A stretch of 64,000 bases of DNA from Aureococcus anophagefferens (Eukaryota; Sar; Pelagophyceae; Pelagomonadales; Pelagomonadaceae), in contig NW_008705561.1 of the NCBI RefSeq assembly GCF_000186865.1, positions 948,834-1,012,833 of the forward strand. Reading direction: 5' to 3'. The position numbers and the translations under genes are program-made. Shown here one piece after another: positions 49,918-58,230 of the stretch (its first letter is position 1; each line of letters starts with the position of its first letter). The notes below the pieces were generated by a model, which did not search any database, had not been told where the DNA came from, and worked only from the letters and a program-made list of their open reading frames with translations.

Positions 49918-52124
49918 CGGGTCGAGGGCCTCGGGCGTGTCGATGAGCTCGCCGAGGAGCGCGTGGAAGCAGGCGTCGAAGCGGCCGTCGTGGCGCGGCA
50001 GGTAGTCCCACGCGCGCTTGCCGTGGCCGTCGGGCGCCGACGCGGCTTTCGGCGCGACCTTCGCTAACAGCGCCAGCACGTCGGGCACGGCGGGGCCGAT
50101 GTCGCGCGCGCAGGACGCGCAGGCGAGGTGCGCCGCCGTCGACGCGGCGCCGTCGCCCGTGACCATTTTTGCCGATTCGGGCGCGACGCCCAGGAGCGCG
50201 CGGACCTTGAAGACGGCCGCCGCGTCGTCGTCGCAGAGCGACGCCGCGAGGTGGAGCGGCGTCTTGCCGCCCCGGTCCGCGCGCGCCGCGGCGCCCGGCG
50301 ACGCCTCGAGCAGCGCCGCCACGAGCGCCGCGGCGACGGGGCCGTCGCCGCCGCCGTCGTAGTCGGCGACGCGCGGCGCGGGCGCCGCGCACGCGCGGTG
50401 CAGCGGCGTCCGCCCGTCGGCGTCGGCGTCGTCGTAGACGGCCGCGCCGCCCCCGAGCACGTCGGCGACGCGCAGCACGTCCTCCAGCGGCACCTCGGCG
50501 CCCTCGGCGCCCGCGAGCACGTGGAGCAGCGACCCGCCGGAGGAATCCCTAAAATTCCTCAAGACCTTCTCGAGGAAGCTCCGCCGCCGCAGCTCCTCCT
50601 CGGGCTCGAGGCACACCTCGTCGAGACCGCCGACGACGGCCCGGAAGATCGCGCCCGTCGCCGCGCCGTAGTTCGGGTCGTCGGACGGCAGGTGGTCCCA
50701 GGGCTTGCGGCCCTGCTTGCAGCTCCGGAGCGCCGCCGCGGGCGCGAACGACGCCAGCGTCCCCAGGGTCAGCGCGGCGCCCGCGGAGATCTTCCGCCGG
50801 TGCGCGTAGCACGCGAGGTGCAGCGGCGTGTCGTTGTCGACGATGGTCGTCCGCGCCGCGGCCTCCGGGCACGCGGCGAGCACGGCGTTCAGCCCCTCGA
50901 GGCTCGGGTCGATCTGGAACTGCGCGAACAAGTGGAGCGGCGTCCAGTCGAAGGCGTCGGCGTGCGCCGCGCCCGCGGGGAACGCCGCCAGCAGCTTTTC
51001 GAGCGCGCCCACGGACCGCCGCCCCGCGAAGCGCTGGCAGCGGCAGCAGAGGTGCACCGCGAGGCGCCCGTCCGCGTTCGGCCGCGCGGCCGCGTCCATC
51101 TTCTCCTCCTCGCAGGCCGCGTCGCGCGCCTCGCGCGGGATCGCGTCGAAGCCCTCGTCCGTCGGGGTCGCCGCGGGCGCGTCGTCCGCTTCCTTCGGCG
51201 GCGGCGCGGGCCCCTCCTCGGGGCCGCCGTCCGCCGCGTAGTCGCCCAGAAGCACGCCGACGAGCGCCTCGAACTCCGTCGGGCTCCGGTGGCAGGCGCA
51301 GAGGCAGTGCAGGGGCGTGTCGCCCTCCTGGTTCTGGTCCTTGAGGGCCTCCGGGTTGAGGCGCACGACGGCCGCGAGCTGGTCCGCGGCCACGTTGCGG
51401 ACGCACTTCGTGCACACCAAATGCAGGAGCGTGTTGCCCTCCGCGTCCACGAAGTCGCGCACGTCCTCGCCGCCCAGGCCGCCGACGCTCGCGAGGACCT
51501 GGGCCACGTCGCCCGAGGCCACGGCCTCCTCGAGGGGCCGCTTCTTGTGGAACTTCTTCAGCGCGACCGCGTACGCGTCCTGGAGCCGCTGCATCTGGCG
51601 GCACGCCTCGTCCTCGTCGCCGATGTTCTTGTCCGGGTGGTAGGTCAGCAGCATGGCCTTGTACTCCTTGCGCACGTCGGCGAGGCTCTCGCAGGTCTCG
51701 AAGAATTTGGGGTCCCCGGGCCGGTCGCGCGGCCGCGACCCGTCGCCGACGAACGGCGCGGCGCGCCGCTCCTCGAGCGTCCCCAGGTGGCGCTCGACGT
51801 CGTCGCCGAAGTCGTCGTAGTCCCCGCCCAGGCCCCGGCAGTAGTGGTTCAGGGGCAGCCAGCCCCGGTGGTCCACCTCCTTGGCCGCCTCGGGGTGCAC
51901 CTCGATGACCTGCGCGCGCGGGGCGGTCGCGGCGCGGCGCGCGCGACGCGACGCGAGACGGAAAACGCGGGGCGGCGCGCCCGCTTCAGGTGCTCGGGCG
52001 CGACGTTGTAGCTCGCGGAGAAGCGGTGGAGCGCCTTGCGCCCCTGGTCGTCGACGCGCGTCGCGTCGAGCGCGTGGCGCGACGCGAGGCCGAGCGTGCT
52101 GTGGTTGTCGGTCCCCTTGGCCAT
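46732..52124 (-). CDS. large DnaJ-ankyrin repeat protein (four exons, two introner introns)
   Basis: Exons 52124-51981, 51909-49862, 49650-47652 and 47451-46732 (minus strand) join in frame to 1,636 residues. The first residues form a half ankyrin unit. A J-domain follows (about 110-170) with the HPD motif at 139-141 (LLTYHPDKN), which would stimulate Hsp70. Then come many ankyrin-type repeats with the local variant DxxGxTPLHLxC (for example ADGRTPLHRAC, RGGKTPLHLAAS). The last exon is Ser/Pro-rich and ends in a short hydrophobic segment (RFIVRVIWRLIGLF) suggesting membrane anchoring. Intron 1 is a plain 71-bp GC-AG intron (51910-51980); introns 2 and 3 are introners E and F. Without splicing it would look like three separate genes. 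Confidence 0.85.
47452..47643 (-). mobile_element. introner element F (family 2, 192 bp)
   Basis: On the plus strand it starts CTGGGCAGGACAAG and ends CTTGTCCTGCCCTG, with a perfect duplication CCCTTGAC at 47444-47451 and 47644-47651. The host sense (minus) intron is GTCAAGGG...CCCAG, 47452-47651, 200 bp, phase 0 between GK and VKGAPTK. Its core lies on the minus strand, opposite to copy G relative to host transcription, yet the sense 3' end is again CCCAG. Confidence 0.93.
49651..49853 (+). mobile_element. introner element E (family 1, 203 bp)
   Basis: Ends CTGTGCCGAAACCAA and TTGGTTTCGGCACAG, a 15-bp perfect inverted repeat. Perfect duplication CGCCGCGC at 49643-49650 and 49854-49861. In the minus-strand host the intron reads GCGCGGCG...CACAG (49651-49861, 211 bp), a GC-AG intron in phase 2. 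A strong subterminal hairpin GTTTGGTGGGG/CCCCCCAAAC is present. Confidence 0.92.
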
Positions 52125-52320
52125 GGTCGCGCTCGTCCGCCGCGCCGCCGGCCCCGTCGCCGCGGCGTCCTCGTCGGAAGCCGTCGTGGTCCCGGCGGCC
52201 GCGCCGACGACGACGGCGCAGCCCCAAGTTCACACCGACGAGACACCGATGAGAGGGGGGGGGGGGCCTAGAACCGCCTAATTTCGTTAAAGGCCACCTT
52301 GAAGACTCGTTGAACCGTGT

Positions 52321-53568
52321 TTAGGCCGAGTCCGAGTCCGAGTCGCGCCGGTTCGCGCGGCGCGCGGGCGGGGCCGGGCCCTCGCGCGGCTTGCGCGGCT
52401 TGTCCCGGGAGTCGTCGGAGTCGTCGGAGTCGGCGCGGCGCGGCGGCGGCTTCCGCGGCGACGACGACCGCGAGTCCGGGGAGTCGTCGCCGTCGCTGCC
52501 CCGCGCCTTCGGCCGCCGGTCGTCCGCCGACGACTCGTCGCCGTCGTCGCGCTTGTCCTCGTAGTCCAGCAGCGGCCGCTCGGGCGTCGGCTCGCCGCCG
52601 CCGTCGCTGTCGGAGCCGCCGTCGGGCGCCTTCGCCTTCGCCTTCTTCTTCATCGTCAGCGTCCGAGGGAACCGCGGGAACTTGCTCTTGCTCTTGGGCT
52701 TGGGCTTGGGCGTGGCCTTCTTGGGCGCCGGCGTCGGCGCCGCGGCGTCGTCGTCCTTGCCCTCGCCGTCCCCGCGGGGCCGGCCGCCGCCGAACGCGTC
52801 GCCGCGCGGCGCGGCCGGCTCCTCGAACTGGACGCCGTGGAGGTACTTGACGTGGACGTAGAGCGTGACGAGGCCGAACAAGACGAAGAGGACCAGGAAG
52901 GCGATGCCGAACCAGAAGCCCACGGACAGCGCCTTGGCCGGGATCCGCTTCTCGCGGCCCGGCCGCCGCCGCCGGTCCTTCGCGAGCTGCGCGGTCATCG
53001 TCGGGACGCCGACGACGAGGCAGAAGAGCGTGAGGATGAGGAAGAAGAGGCGGATGATCGCCGCCTCCTGCAGCGACAGGGGCGCCCTCGGCGGCAGCGC
53101 GCGCGGCTGCGCGCGCTCGCGCCGCAGCGCGCGGTGCGCGTAGACGCAGATCGACGCCTCGAGGAACGCCGGGACGAAGTTGAAGAGCGCGAAGTGGTAC
53201 TCCGTCGACACGTAGGTCCAGCCGTCGAGCTGGGCCCAGGCGCAGGCGACGGCGCCGATCGCGTGCGTCCACACGTTGAACAACGTCGACCGCGGCCAGT
53301 CGAGCGACAGCGCGGAGAAGAGGCCGCAGTACTCCACGAAGCAGCAGACGTAGCCCATCCAGAGCACGAGGTCCACGCGGTCCCGGCGCTCCTTGTACTT
53401 GTCGTCGATGTCGTCCTGCGTGTAGAGCCGCTGGTTGTGGCCGAGGGCGCCCACGGGCGGCAGCGTCACCTGGATGCCGTCGATCTTGTCGAAGTAGTAG
53501 GACACGAGCAGCACGAAGTGCAGCGTCAGGAACCCGAAGCGCCAGGGCACGAGCGCCCCGAAGAGCAT
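52321..53568 (-). CDS. TMEM107: TMEM107-like ciliary transition-zone protein with extra helices and charged tail
   Basis: 415 residues from MLFGALVPWRFGFLT. The first 170 residues follow TMEM107: LVPWRFGFLTLHFVLLVSYY, then KIDGIQVTLP, a helix with VEYCGLFSALS, and a closing pair (NVWTHAIGAVACAWAQLDGW, FVPAFLEASICVYA). TMEM107 recruits proteins to the transition zone of cilia and flagella. Here two more helices (about 195-215, 240-265) and a long Ser/Asp/Lys/Pro-rich tail (about 280-415) follow; animal TMEM107 is only about 140 residues. The tail has many SD dipeptides suited to casein-kinase phosphorylation. It implies that the species makes a flagellum at some stage. Confidence 0.75.
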   Translation of the reverse strand: MLFGALVPWRFGFLTLHFVLLVSYYFDKIDGIQVTLPPVGALGHNQRLYTQDDIDDKYKERRDRVDLVLWMGYVCCFVEYCGLFSALSLDWPRSTLFNVWTHAIGAVACAWAQLDGWTYVSTEYHFALFNFVPAFLEASICVYAHRALRRERAQPRALPPRAPLSLQEAAIIRLFFLILTLFCLVVGVPTMTAQLAKDRRRRPGREKRIPAKALSVGFWFGIAFLVLFVLFGLVTLYVHVKYLHGVQFEEPAAPRGDAFGGGRPRGDGEGKDDDAAAPTPAPKKATPKPKPKSKSKFPRFPRTLTMKKKAKAKAPDGGSDSDGGGEPTPERPLLDYEDKRDDGDESSADDRRPKARGSDGDDSPDSRSSSPRKPPPRRADSDDSDDSRDKPRKPREGPAPPARRANRRDSDSDSA

Positions 53569-53885
53569 CTCGCACTGTCGCCGCGCGCGGAGCCGCGGCG
53601 GGTGCCCAGATTTTGAGAGTGGGCAGCCAAAAGGCAACATCTAGTCCAACACAGACTTTGTTTTTGTTGACCCCTTGGCGTCGTGGCGCGGCCATCGATT
53701 GGGTGGCAGCCTGTTAGCCTCGTCGAGGAGCATCGGACCGGGTCAACGCGCACACGTGCATCAGGCCCGCCTCGCCTCGCACACGTGCGCGGCAGCCGCG
53801 CCGCCGCGTCGCCGCGGACCGCGGCGACCGGACCATTGCCTTCCACTTCTGCGGCCGGCGGGCCCCAGGCGAGCGGGCAGCCCCG
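53569..53885. promoter_or_regulatory. divergent intergenic region (TMEM107-like / WW protein)
   Basis: 317 bp between start codons. Lower GC near 53640-53680 (CAACACAGACTTTGTTTTTG). No gene or recognised motif. Confidence 0.35.
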
Positions 53886-54827
53886 ATGTCGGCGCGCGAC
53901 CGCGAGCACCTGATGGAGCAGAAGCGACAGGCCGACGAGAAGGAGGCCGCGGAGCTCGCGGCGATGACGCCGGAGCAGCGGGCCAAGTTCCTGGCCGACA
54001 AGGAGGAGGCGGCCAAGCACGACGCGGCCAAGTCGAAGCACTTTAAGCGCCTCGGCGCGGGCGCCGGCAGCAACGCGGCGATGATCAAGGCCGGCGGCCG
54101 CGGCGGGCGGGGCGGCCGCGGCGGCCGCGGCGGCCGCGCGTCGTCGGCGGCGAAGAAGGTGCTGCGCCCGCCGAGCCCGCCGACGACGGACGACGAGGGC
54201 AACTTCAGCGACGACGGCGGCCACCACGCGGACGACCCGCCGCCGGCGCCGGAGGCGGCGGAGGCCGCGGACTCGTCGGGCGTCAAGGCGCCGAAGCACT
54301 CCGCCGAATTCTCGCTCGACGCGCCCGCGCCCGCGCCGGCCGCGCCGCCGGAAAAGACGGCGCCGGTCATGAGAAAGTCGGTCTACAAAACGAAGGGCCG
54401 CAACTCCATCCGCCTGAGCCTGAGCGCCGCGGCGCCCACGGACGCCATGCTGAGCGCCGCCGCGCCGGCGGCCGCGGAGCCCGCGCCCGCGCCGGAGCCC
54501 GCGCCCGCCGCCGCCGCGCCCGCGCCCGCGGCGTCGGACTGGCAGGAGCTCCAGACGCCCGAGGGCTGGTCCTATTTCTACAACTCGACGACGGGCGAGG
54601 TGACCTGGGAGAACCCGAACGGCGGCAACGGCGCGGCGGCGGCCAGCGACTGGACGCAGGCGCAGACGCCCGAGGGCTACACCTACTGGTACAACGCGTC
54701 CACGGGCGAATCGTCCTGGACGGACCCGACCGCGGCGTCCAGCGACTGGACGAGCGCCTACACGGACGAGGGCTACCAGTACTACTACAACACGGTCACG
54801 GGCGAGACCTCCTGGGAGCCGCGGTAG
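53886..54827 (+). CDS. RGG-box protein with three C-terminal WW domains
   Basis: 313 residues. The N-terminal 60 residues are a charged helix (MSARDREHLMEQKRQADEKE). An RGG/RGRGG box at about 70-84 suggests RNA binding or arginine methylation. After an acidic, Pro/Ala-rich linker come three tandem WW domains: DWQELQTPEGWSYFYN, DWTQAQTPEGYTYWYN and DWTSAYTDEGYQYYYN, each ending with WENP, WTDP or WEPR. WW domains bind proline-rich ligands; the layout resembles splicing factors such as Prp40/FBP-type proteins, though FF domains are absent. Confidence 0.85.
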   Translation: MSARDREHLMEQKRQADEKEAAELAAMTPEQRAKFLADKEEAAKHDAAKSKHFKRLGAGAGSNAAMIKAGGRGGRGGRGGRGGRASSAAKKVLRPPSPPTTDDEGNFSDDGGHHADDPPPAPEAAEAADSSGVKAPKHSAEFSLDAPAPAPAAPPEKTAPVMRKSVYKTKGRNSIRLSLSAAAPTDAMLSAAAPAAAEPAPAPEPAPAAAAPAPAASDWQELQTPEGWSYFYNSTTGEVTWENPNGGNGAAAASDWTQAQTPEGYTYWYNASTGESSWTDPTAASSDWTSAYTDEGYQYYYNTVTGETSWEPR

Positions 54828-55074
54828 GTCCGACCCGCGACGTAAAGGATCGGCCCGGATTTTTTTCTTCGCCGCGGTAGAAGTCGCGGTAGGCCCCCGC
54901 GACCTTGTCTTTGAGGAAGAGACTCCGGCACTTACTCCAAGTCTTACTCCTTAACTTACTCCGGCGGTTTTATGAGTCGAGGTAAACACGAGGTAAACAA
55001 CGCGAAGTTGCACTCATTTACCGGAGCGCCGCGCGCGTTGGCGCTGGGCCGCAGCCCCTCTCTCCGCCGCGGCC

Positions 55075-57701
55075 ATGGCGCCGAAGAAGAAGAAGGGCGG
55101 GAAGAAGCGGCGGAAGATCGACGAGAAGGTCGCGGTGAAGCTGCAGAGCAAGCTCAAGGCCGCCTGCATCGACACGGCGCCGGCGAAGTTCTTCAAGAAG
55201 TTCGACAAGGACAAGAGCGGCGACATGAACGCCAAGGAGCTGTCGAAGATGATCCGCGTGTCGCTGAAGATCAGCGAGAAGGAGCTCAGCGAGGCCGACG
55301 TCAAGGCGCTCATCGACGCGCTCGACGACGACGGCTCCGGGAGCCTGTCGCTCGACGAGCTCGCGGACTTTGTGGAGCACGGCACCGCGACGTTCTACGC
55401 GGACCACGCGGCGACGGAGGCCGCCGACGCGGGGAAGCGCACGACGAAGTGGGGCGCCAAGGACGAGCCCGACGAGATGAAGAAGCTGCGCCGCGCGACG
55501 GCCGCGAAGGAGCGGAAGAAGAAGACGCTCGACGAGGCGGAGATGGCCCACTTCCAGATGAAGCTCCAGGCGGCGACCTTCGGCCACTCGCCCCAGGAGC
55601 TCTTCAAGAGCTTCGACAAGAGCAGCGACGGCCTGCTCAACGCCGAGGAGCTGACGCATCTGATCAGGGTGGAGCTGCGGATCCCGGGGTCGGAGCTCAG
55701 CGACGACGAGATCGCCATGTTCATCAAGGCCGTCGACGACGACGGCACGGGGAACCTGTCGCTCGCGGAGCTCGGCGACTTCGTCGAGCACGGCACGAAG
55801 ACCTTCTACCAGGACCACGAGCACACGGAGGCGCTCGAGGCCGCGGCCGACGCCGCGGACCCCTGTGTGGAAACCAACCACTGGTTTGGGTGGTCCTGAC
55901 CAAACTTGAGAATTCTCTAGCTCGGTCAAATCGAAGTCGATTCGGCTGATTTTTGGACGGATCGATCGCTCTTGCCGAGCTCTTGAAGCCCAGCCGAAGA
56001 GTTTGTGTCAAAAATTCGAATACGCTCACATTGAAGTCGGGTTGAAGATTTGGTTTCCACACAGGCGGACCCGGAACACGCGCACAAGCACCACAAGTGG
56101 GGCGAGCGCGCCGAGGAGTGCGAGGCGGCCAAGGAGGACCGCAAGGCCCGGCTCGCCAAGAAGGCGCGGCCCGACTTCGACCCCGACGAGATGAAGAAGC
56201 TCCAGGGTCGGCTGCCGTGTGGAAATCGACCGCCGGTTCGGGACGTCCCGACCAAACTTTGAAATTCTCTCGCTCGGTCACATCGACGTCGATTCGGCTG
56301 ATTTTTCAACGAATCGATCGCTCTCGTCGAGTTCTCGAAACACGGCCGAAGAGTCCGGTCCAAACCGTTCGATTACGCGCACATTGAAGTCAGCTTGAAT
56401 ATTTGAGTTCCGCGCAGGTCGACTCCAGGCGGCGACGTACGGCGACGACCCGCTCCACATCTTCCGGAAGTTCGACGCGACGGGCGACGGCGTACTCGAC
56501 GTGCCCGAGCTCACGAAGATGATCCGCCTGGAGCTGAAGATCTCCGGGTCCGAGCTCCCCGACGACCTCATCGTCGCGTTCGTGCGCGCGATCGACGACG
56601 ACGGGAGCATGACGCTCAGCATCGACCTGTGTGCAAATCAAATCTTCAACCCGACTTCAATGTGAGCGTATGCGAATGTTTTGACACGAGCACTTCCGCC
56701 GTGCTTCGAGAACTCGCCGAGAGCAATCGATTCGTCCAAAAATCAGCCGAATCGACTTCGATTTGACCGAGCGAGAGAATTCTGAAGTTTGGCCCCGACG
56801 TCCCAGCTCACTGGTTGATTTGCACACAGGCATCGACGAGCTCGCGGACTTCGTGCAGTACGGCATGGACACGTTCTACGCGGACCACGAGGAGACGGAG
56901 GCCAAGTCCCAGGCCGGCGGCCACAAGAAGGGCCTGGGCTGGGGCGAGCGCGCCGCGAACCCGGCGTGCATGACCGTCGACCCCGGGCCCGGCGACGACG
57001 AGGCGAGCCACGTGTCGGGGCTGAGCCACGAGGGCTCGAGCCTCGCGACGGCGGACAACCCCCACGCGCTCGAGAAGACGGCGGCGCGGATCCACGACGA
57101 CGACGGCGGGCCCGCGGGCGCGCCCGCCGCGGCGCTGTCCGCCGACGACCTCGAGCGCGAGATCCGGGAGACGGAGGAGCGGCTGCGGCGCCTCAAGGCG
57201 GCCAAGGCCGCGCGCGCGCGCGTGACGACGAAGCAGATCTACCGACCGAACCCGAAGCCCGACTCGCCCCACGCGCTCTTCGTCGACGAGCTGCTGGACG
57301 ACCCGCTCCTCCGGCTCGACGACTGCGGCCTCGAGCCCGCGCTCCGCGCGTTCCGCGCGTCCATCGTCGCCGAGGCGCCGAACAACGTCGCCACGGCGAC
57401 GGCGCTCCTGAAGCTGGGCAACCTGCTCCGCGACGTCGCCGAGGGCCGCGAGTACACGCTGAACAAAGCGACGGACGCGCACCGCCGCGCGCTCTCGCTC
57501 GTCGCGACGGCGCTCTCCAAGGAGCACTCCGCGACGCTCGCCATCCGCTTCGCCCTCGCGGACACGCTCCTCCTGCTGAAGGACTCCAAGGGCGCGCGGG
57601 CCCAGTACCAGGCGGTCCTCGCGGTCCAGTCGAAGCAGTTCCCGCCGCCGAAGACCATCGGCCGGACCAAGGAGCGGCTCGCGAAACTGGCGGAGGCGTA
57701 A
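55075..57701 (+). CDS. six-EF-hand calcium-binding protein with C-terminal helical repeats (four exons, three introner introns)
   Basis: Exons 55075-55854, 56065-56206, 56418-56618 and 56830-57701 join to 664 residues, total length a multiple of three. Three EF-hand pairs are seen: DKDKSGDMNAKE with DDDGSGSLSLDE, DKSSDGLLNAEE with DDDGTGNLSLAE, and DATGDGVLDVPE with DDDGSMTLSIDE. The last loop is broken by introner C between the S and I codons and is rebuilt only by splicing. Linkers between pairs repeat a K-WGxx motif. Residues about 470-660 form helices with a TPR-like look (NNVATATALLKLGNLLRDV). A calcium sensor with a protein-binding tail is likely. Reading through the first intron would stop after 274 residues. 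Confidence 0.9.
55863..56064 (-). mobile_element. introner element A (family 1, 202 bp)
   Basis: Ends CTGTGTGGAAACCAA and TTGGTTTCCACACAG form a 15-bp perfect inverted repeat. Perfect duplication GCGGACCC at 55855-55862 and 56065-56072. Predicted intron 55855-56064 (210 bp) starts GC and ends AG. Using the GT inside the element end instead would add 10 bases and break the frame. Core on the minus strand, antisense to the host. Confidence 0.93.
56215..56417 (-). mobile_element. introner element B (family 1, 203 bp, diverged)
   Basis: Ends CCGTGTGGAAATC and GAGTTCCGCGCAG are imperfect. The duplications GTCGGCTG (56207-56214) and GTCGACTC (56418-56425) match 6 of 8. Intron 56207-56417 (211 bp), GT-AG, phase 1: the codons around LQGRLQAATYG are restored. 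More mutations than the other copies suggest an older insertion. It contains the palindrome TCGGGACGTCCCGA near its 5' end. Confidence 0.9.
56627..56829 (+). mobile_element. introner element C (family 1, 203 bp, reverse orientation)
   Basis: Ends CTGTGTGCAAATC and GATTTGCACACAG, perfect 13-bp inverted repeat. Perfect duplication GCATCGAC at 56619-56626 and 56830-56837. Intron 56619-56829 (211 bp) is GC-AG and sits inside an EF-hand calcium loop. The core lies on the plus strand, so this copy is flipped relative to A and B in the same gene. Confidence 0.93.
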
Positions 57702-58230
57702 AGGTTTGTGTTTTTCGGTGTTGGATTTGTGGGTGGACACCTCCTCGTGGAGGCGCTCGTGGCCTCGACCCGGAGGCCTACCAACGCCTCTCACTCAGGT
57801 CGCTGTTCAAAGCGGGATCGTTCCATCCACAAGCCCCAACACCGAATCACCTCCTCGTAAGTCCTCGCGCGACCCGCCCCCGCGCCCGCCCGTATCGATC
57901 GCCTCGTTCGACGCCGCGCTCACGTCCGTCCGCGCCACACCGTGCGCGCCGCACCCGAATCGCTCGACGGCGAATCGAAGCTCGAGGAAGAGAGGAATTC
58001 GAGTTGATTGGTGCTTGGCGTTTGATCATGCCTCGTGTACGGGGCGCCACGGGGTTCGCGCCCGAGGAAACGGGCGCGTCGCGGTCGCATACCAATCGCA
58101 CAACGCGCGCGCGCGCCCGCCCGGCCCTGAATTTCTCCTCGCGTTGCGCGCGCGAGCCGTTCGCGCGCGCGCGCCGCCAAACCCGACCGTCGTCTCCCTG
58201 CCCGCCGCAGACACGCTCACCGCCATCACC
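57702..58230. other. intergenic region upstream of the acidic repeat gene
   Basis: 529 bp without a convincing gene. Frames here are short or Arg/Pro-rich shadows. It should contain the 3' UTR of the EF-hand gene and the promoter and 5' UTR of the next gene. Confidence 0.4.

Noticed and set aside
47625..52233. Two or three independent ankyrin genes
   Set aside because: Their terminal peptides are translated introner ends; joined exons give one frame with total length divisible by three.
55865..56064. GT-AG intron using the GT inside the end of introner A
   Set aside because: It would leave 10 extra bases in the mRNA and break the frame; the GC-AG junction restores it exactly.
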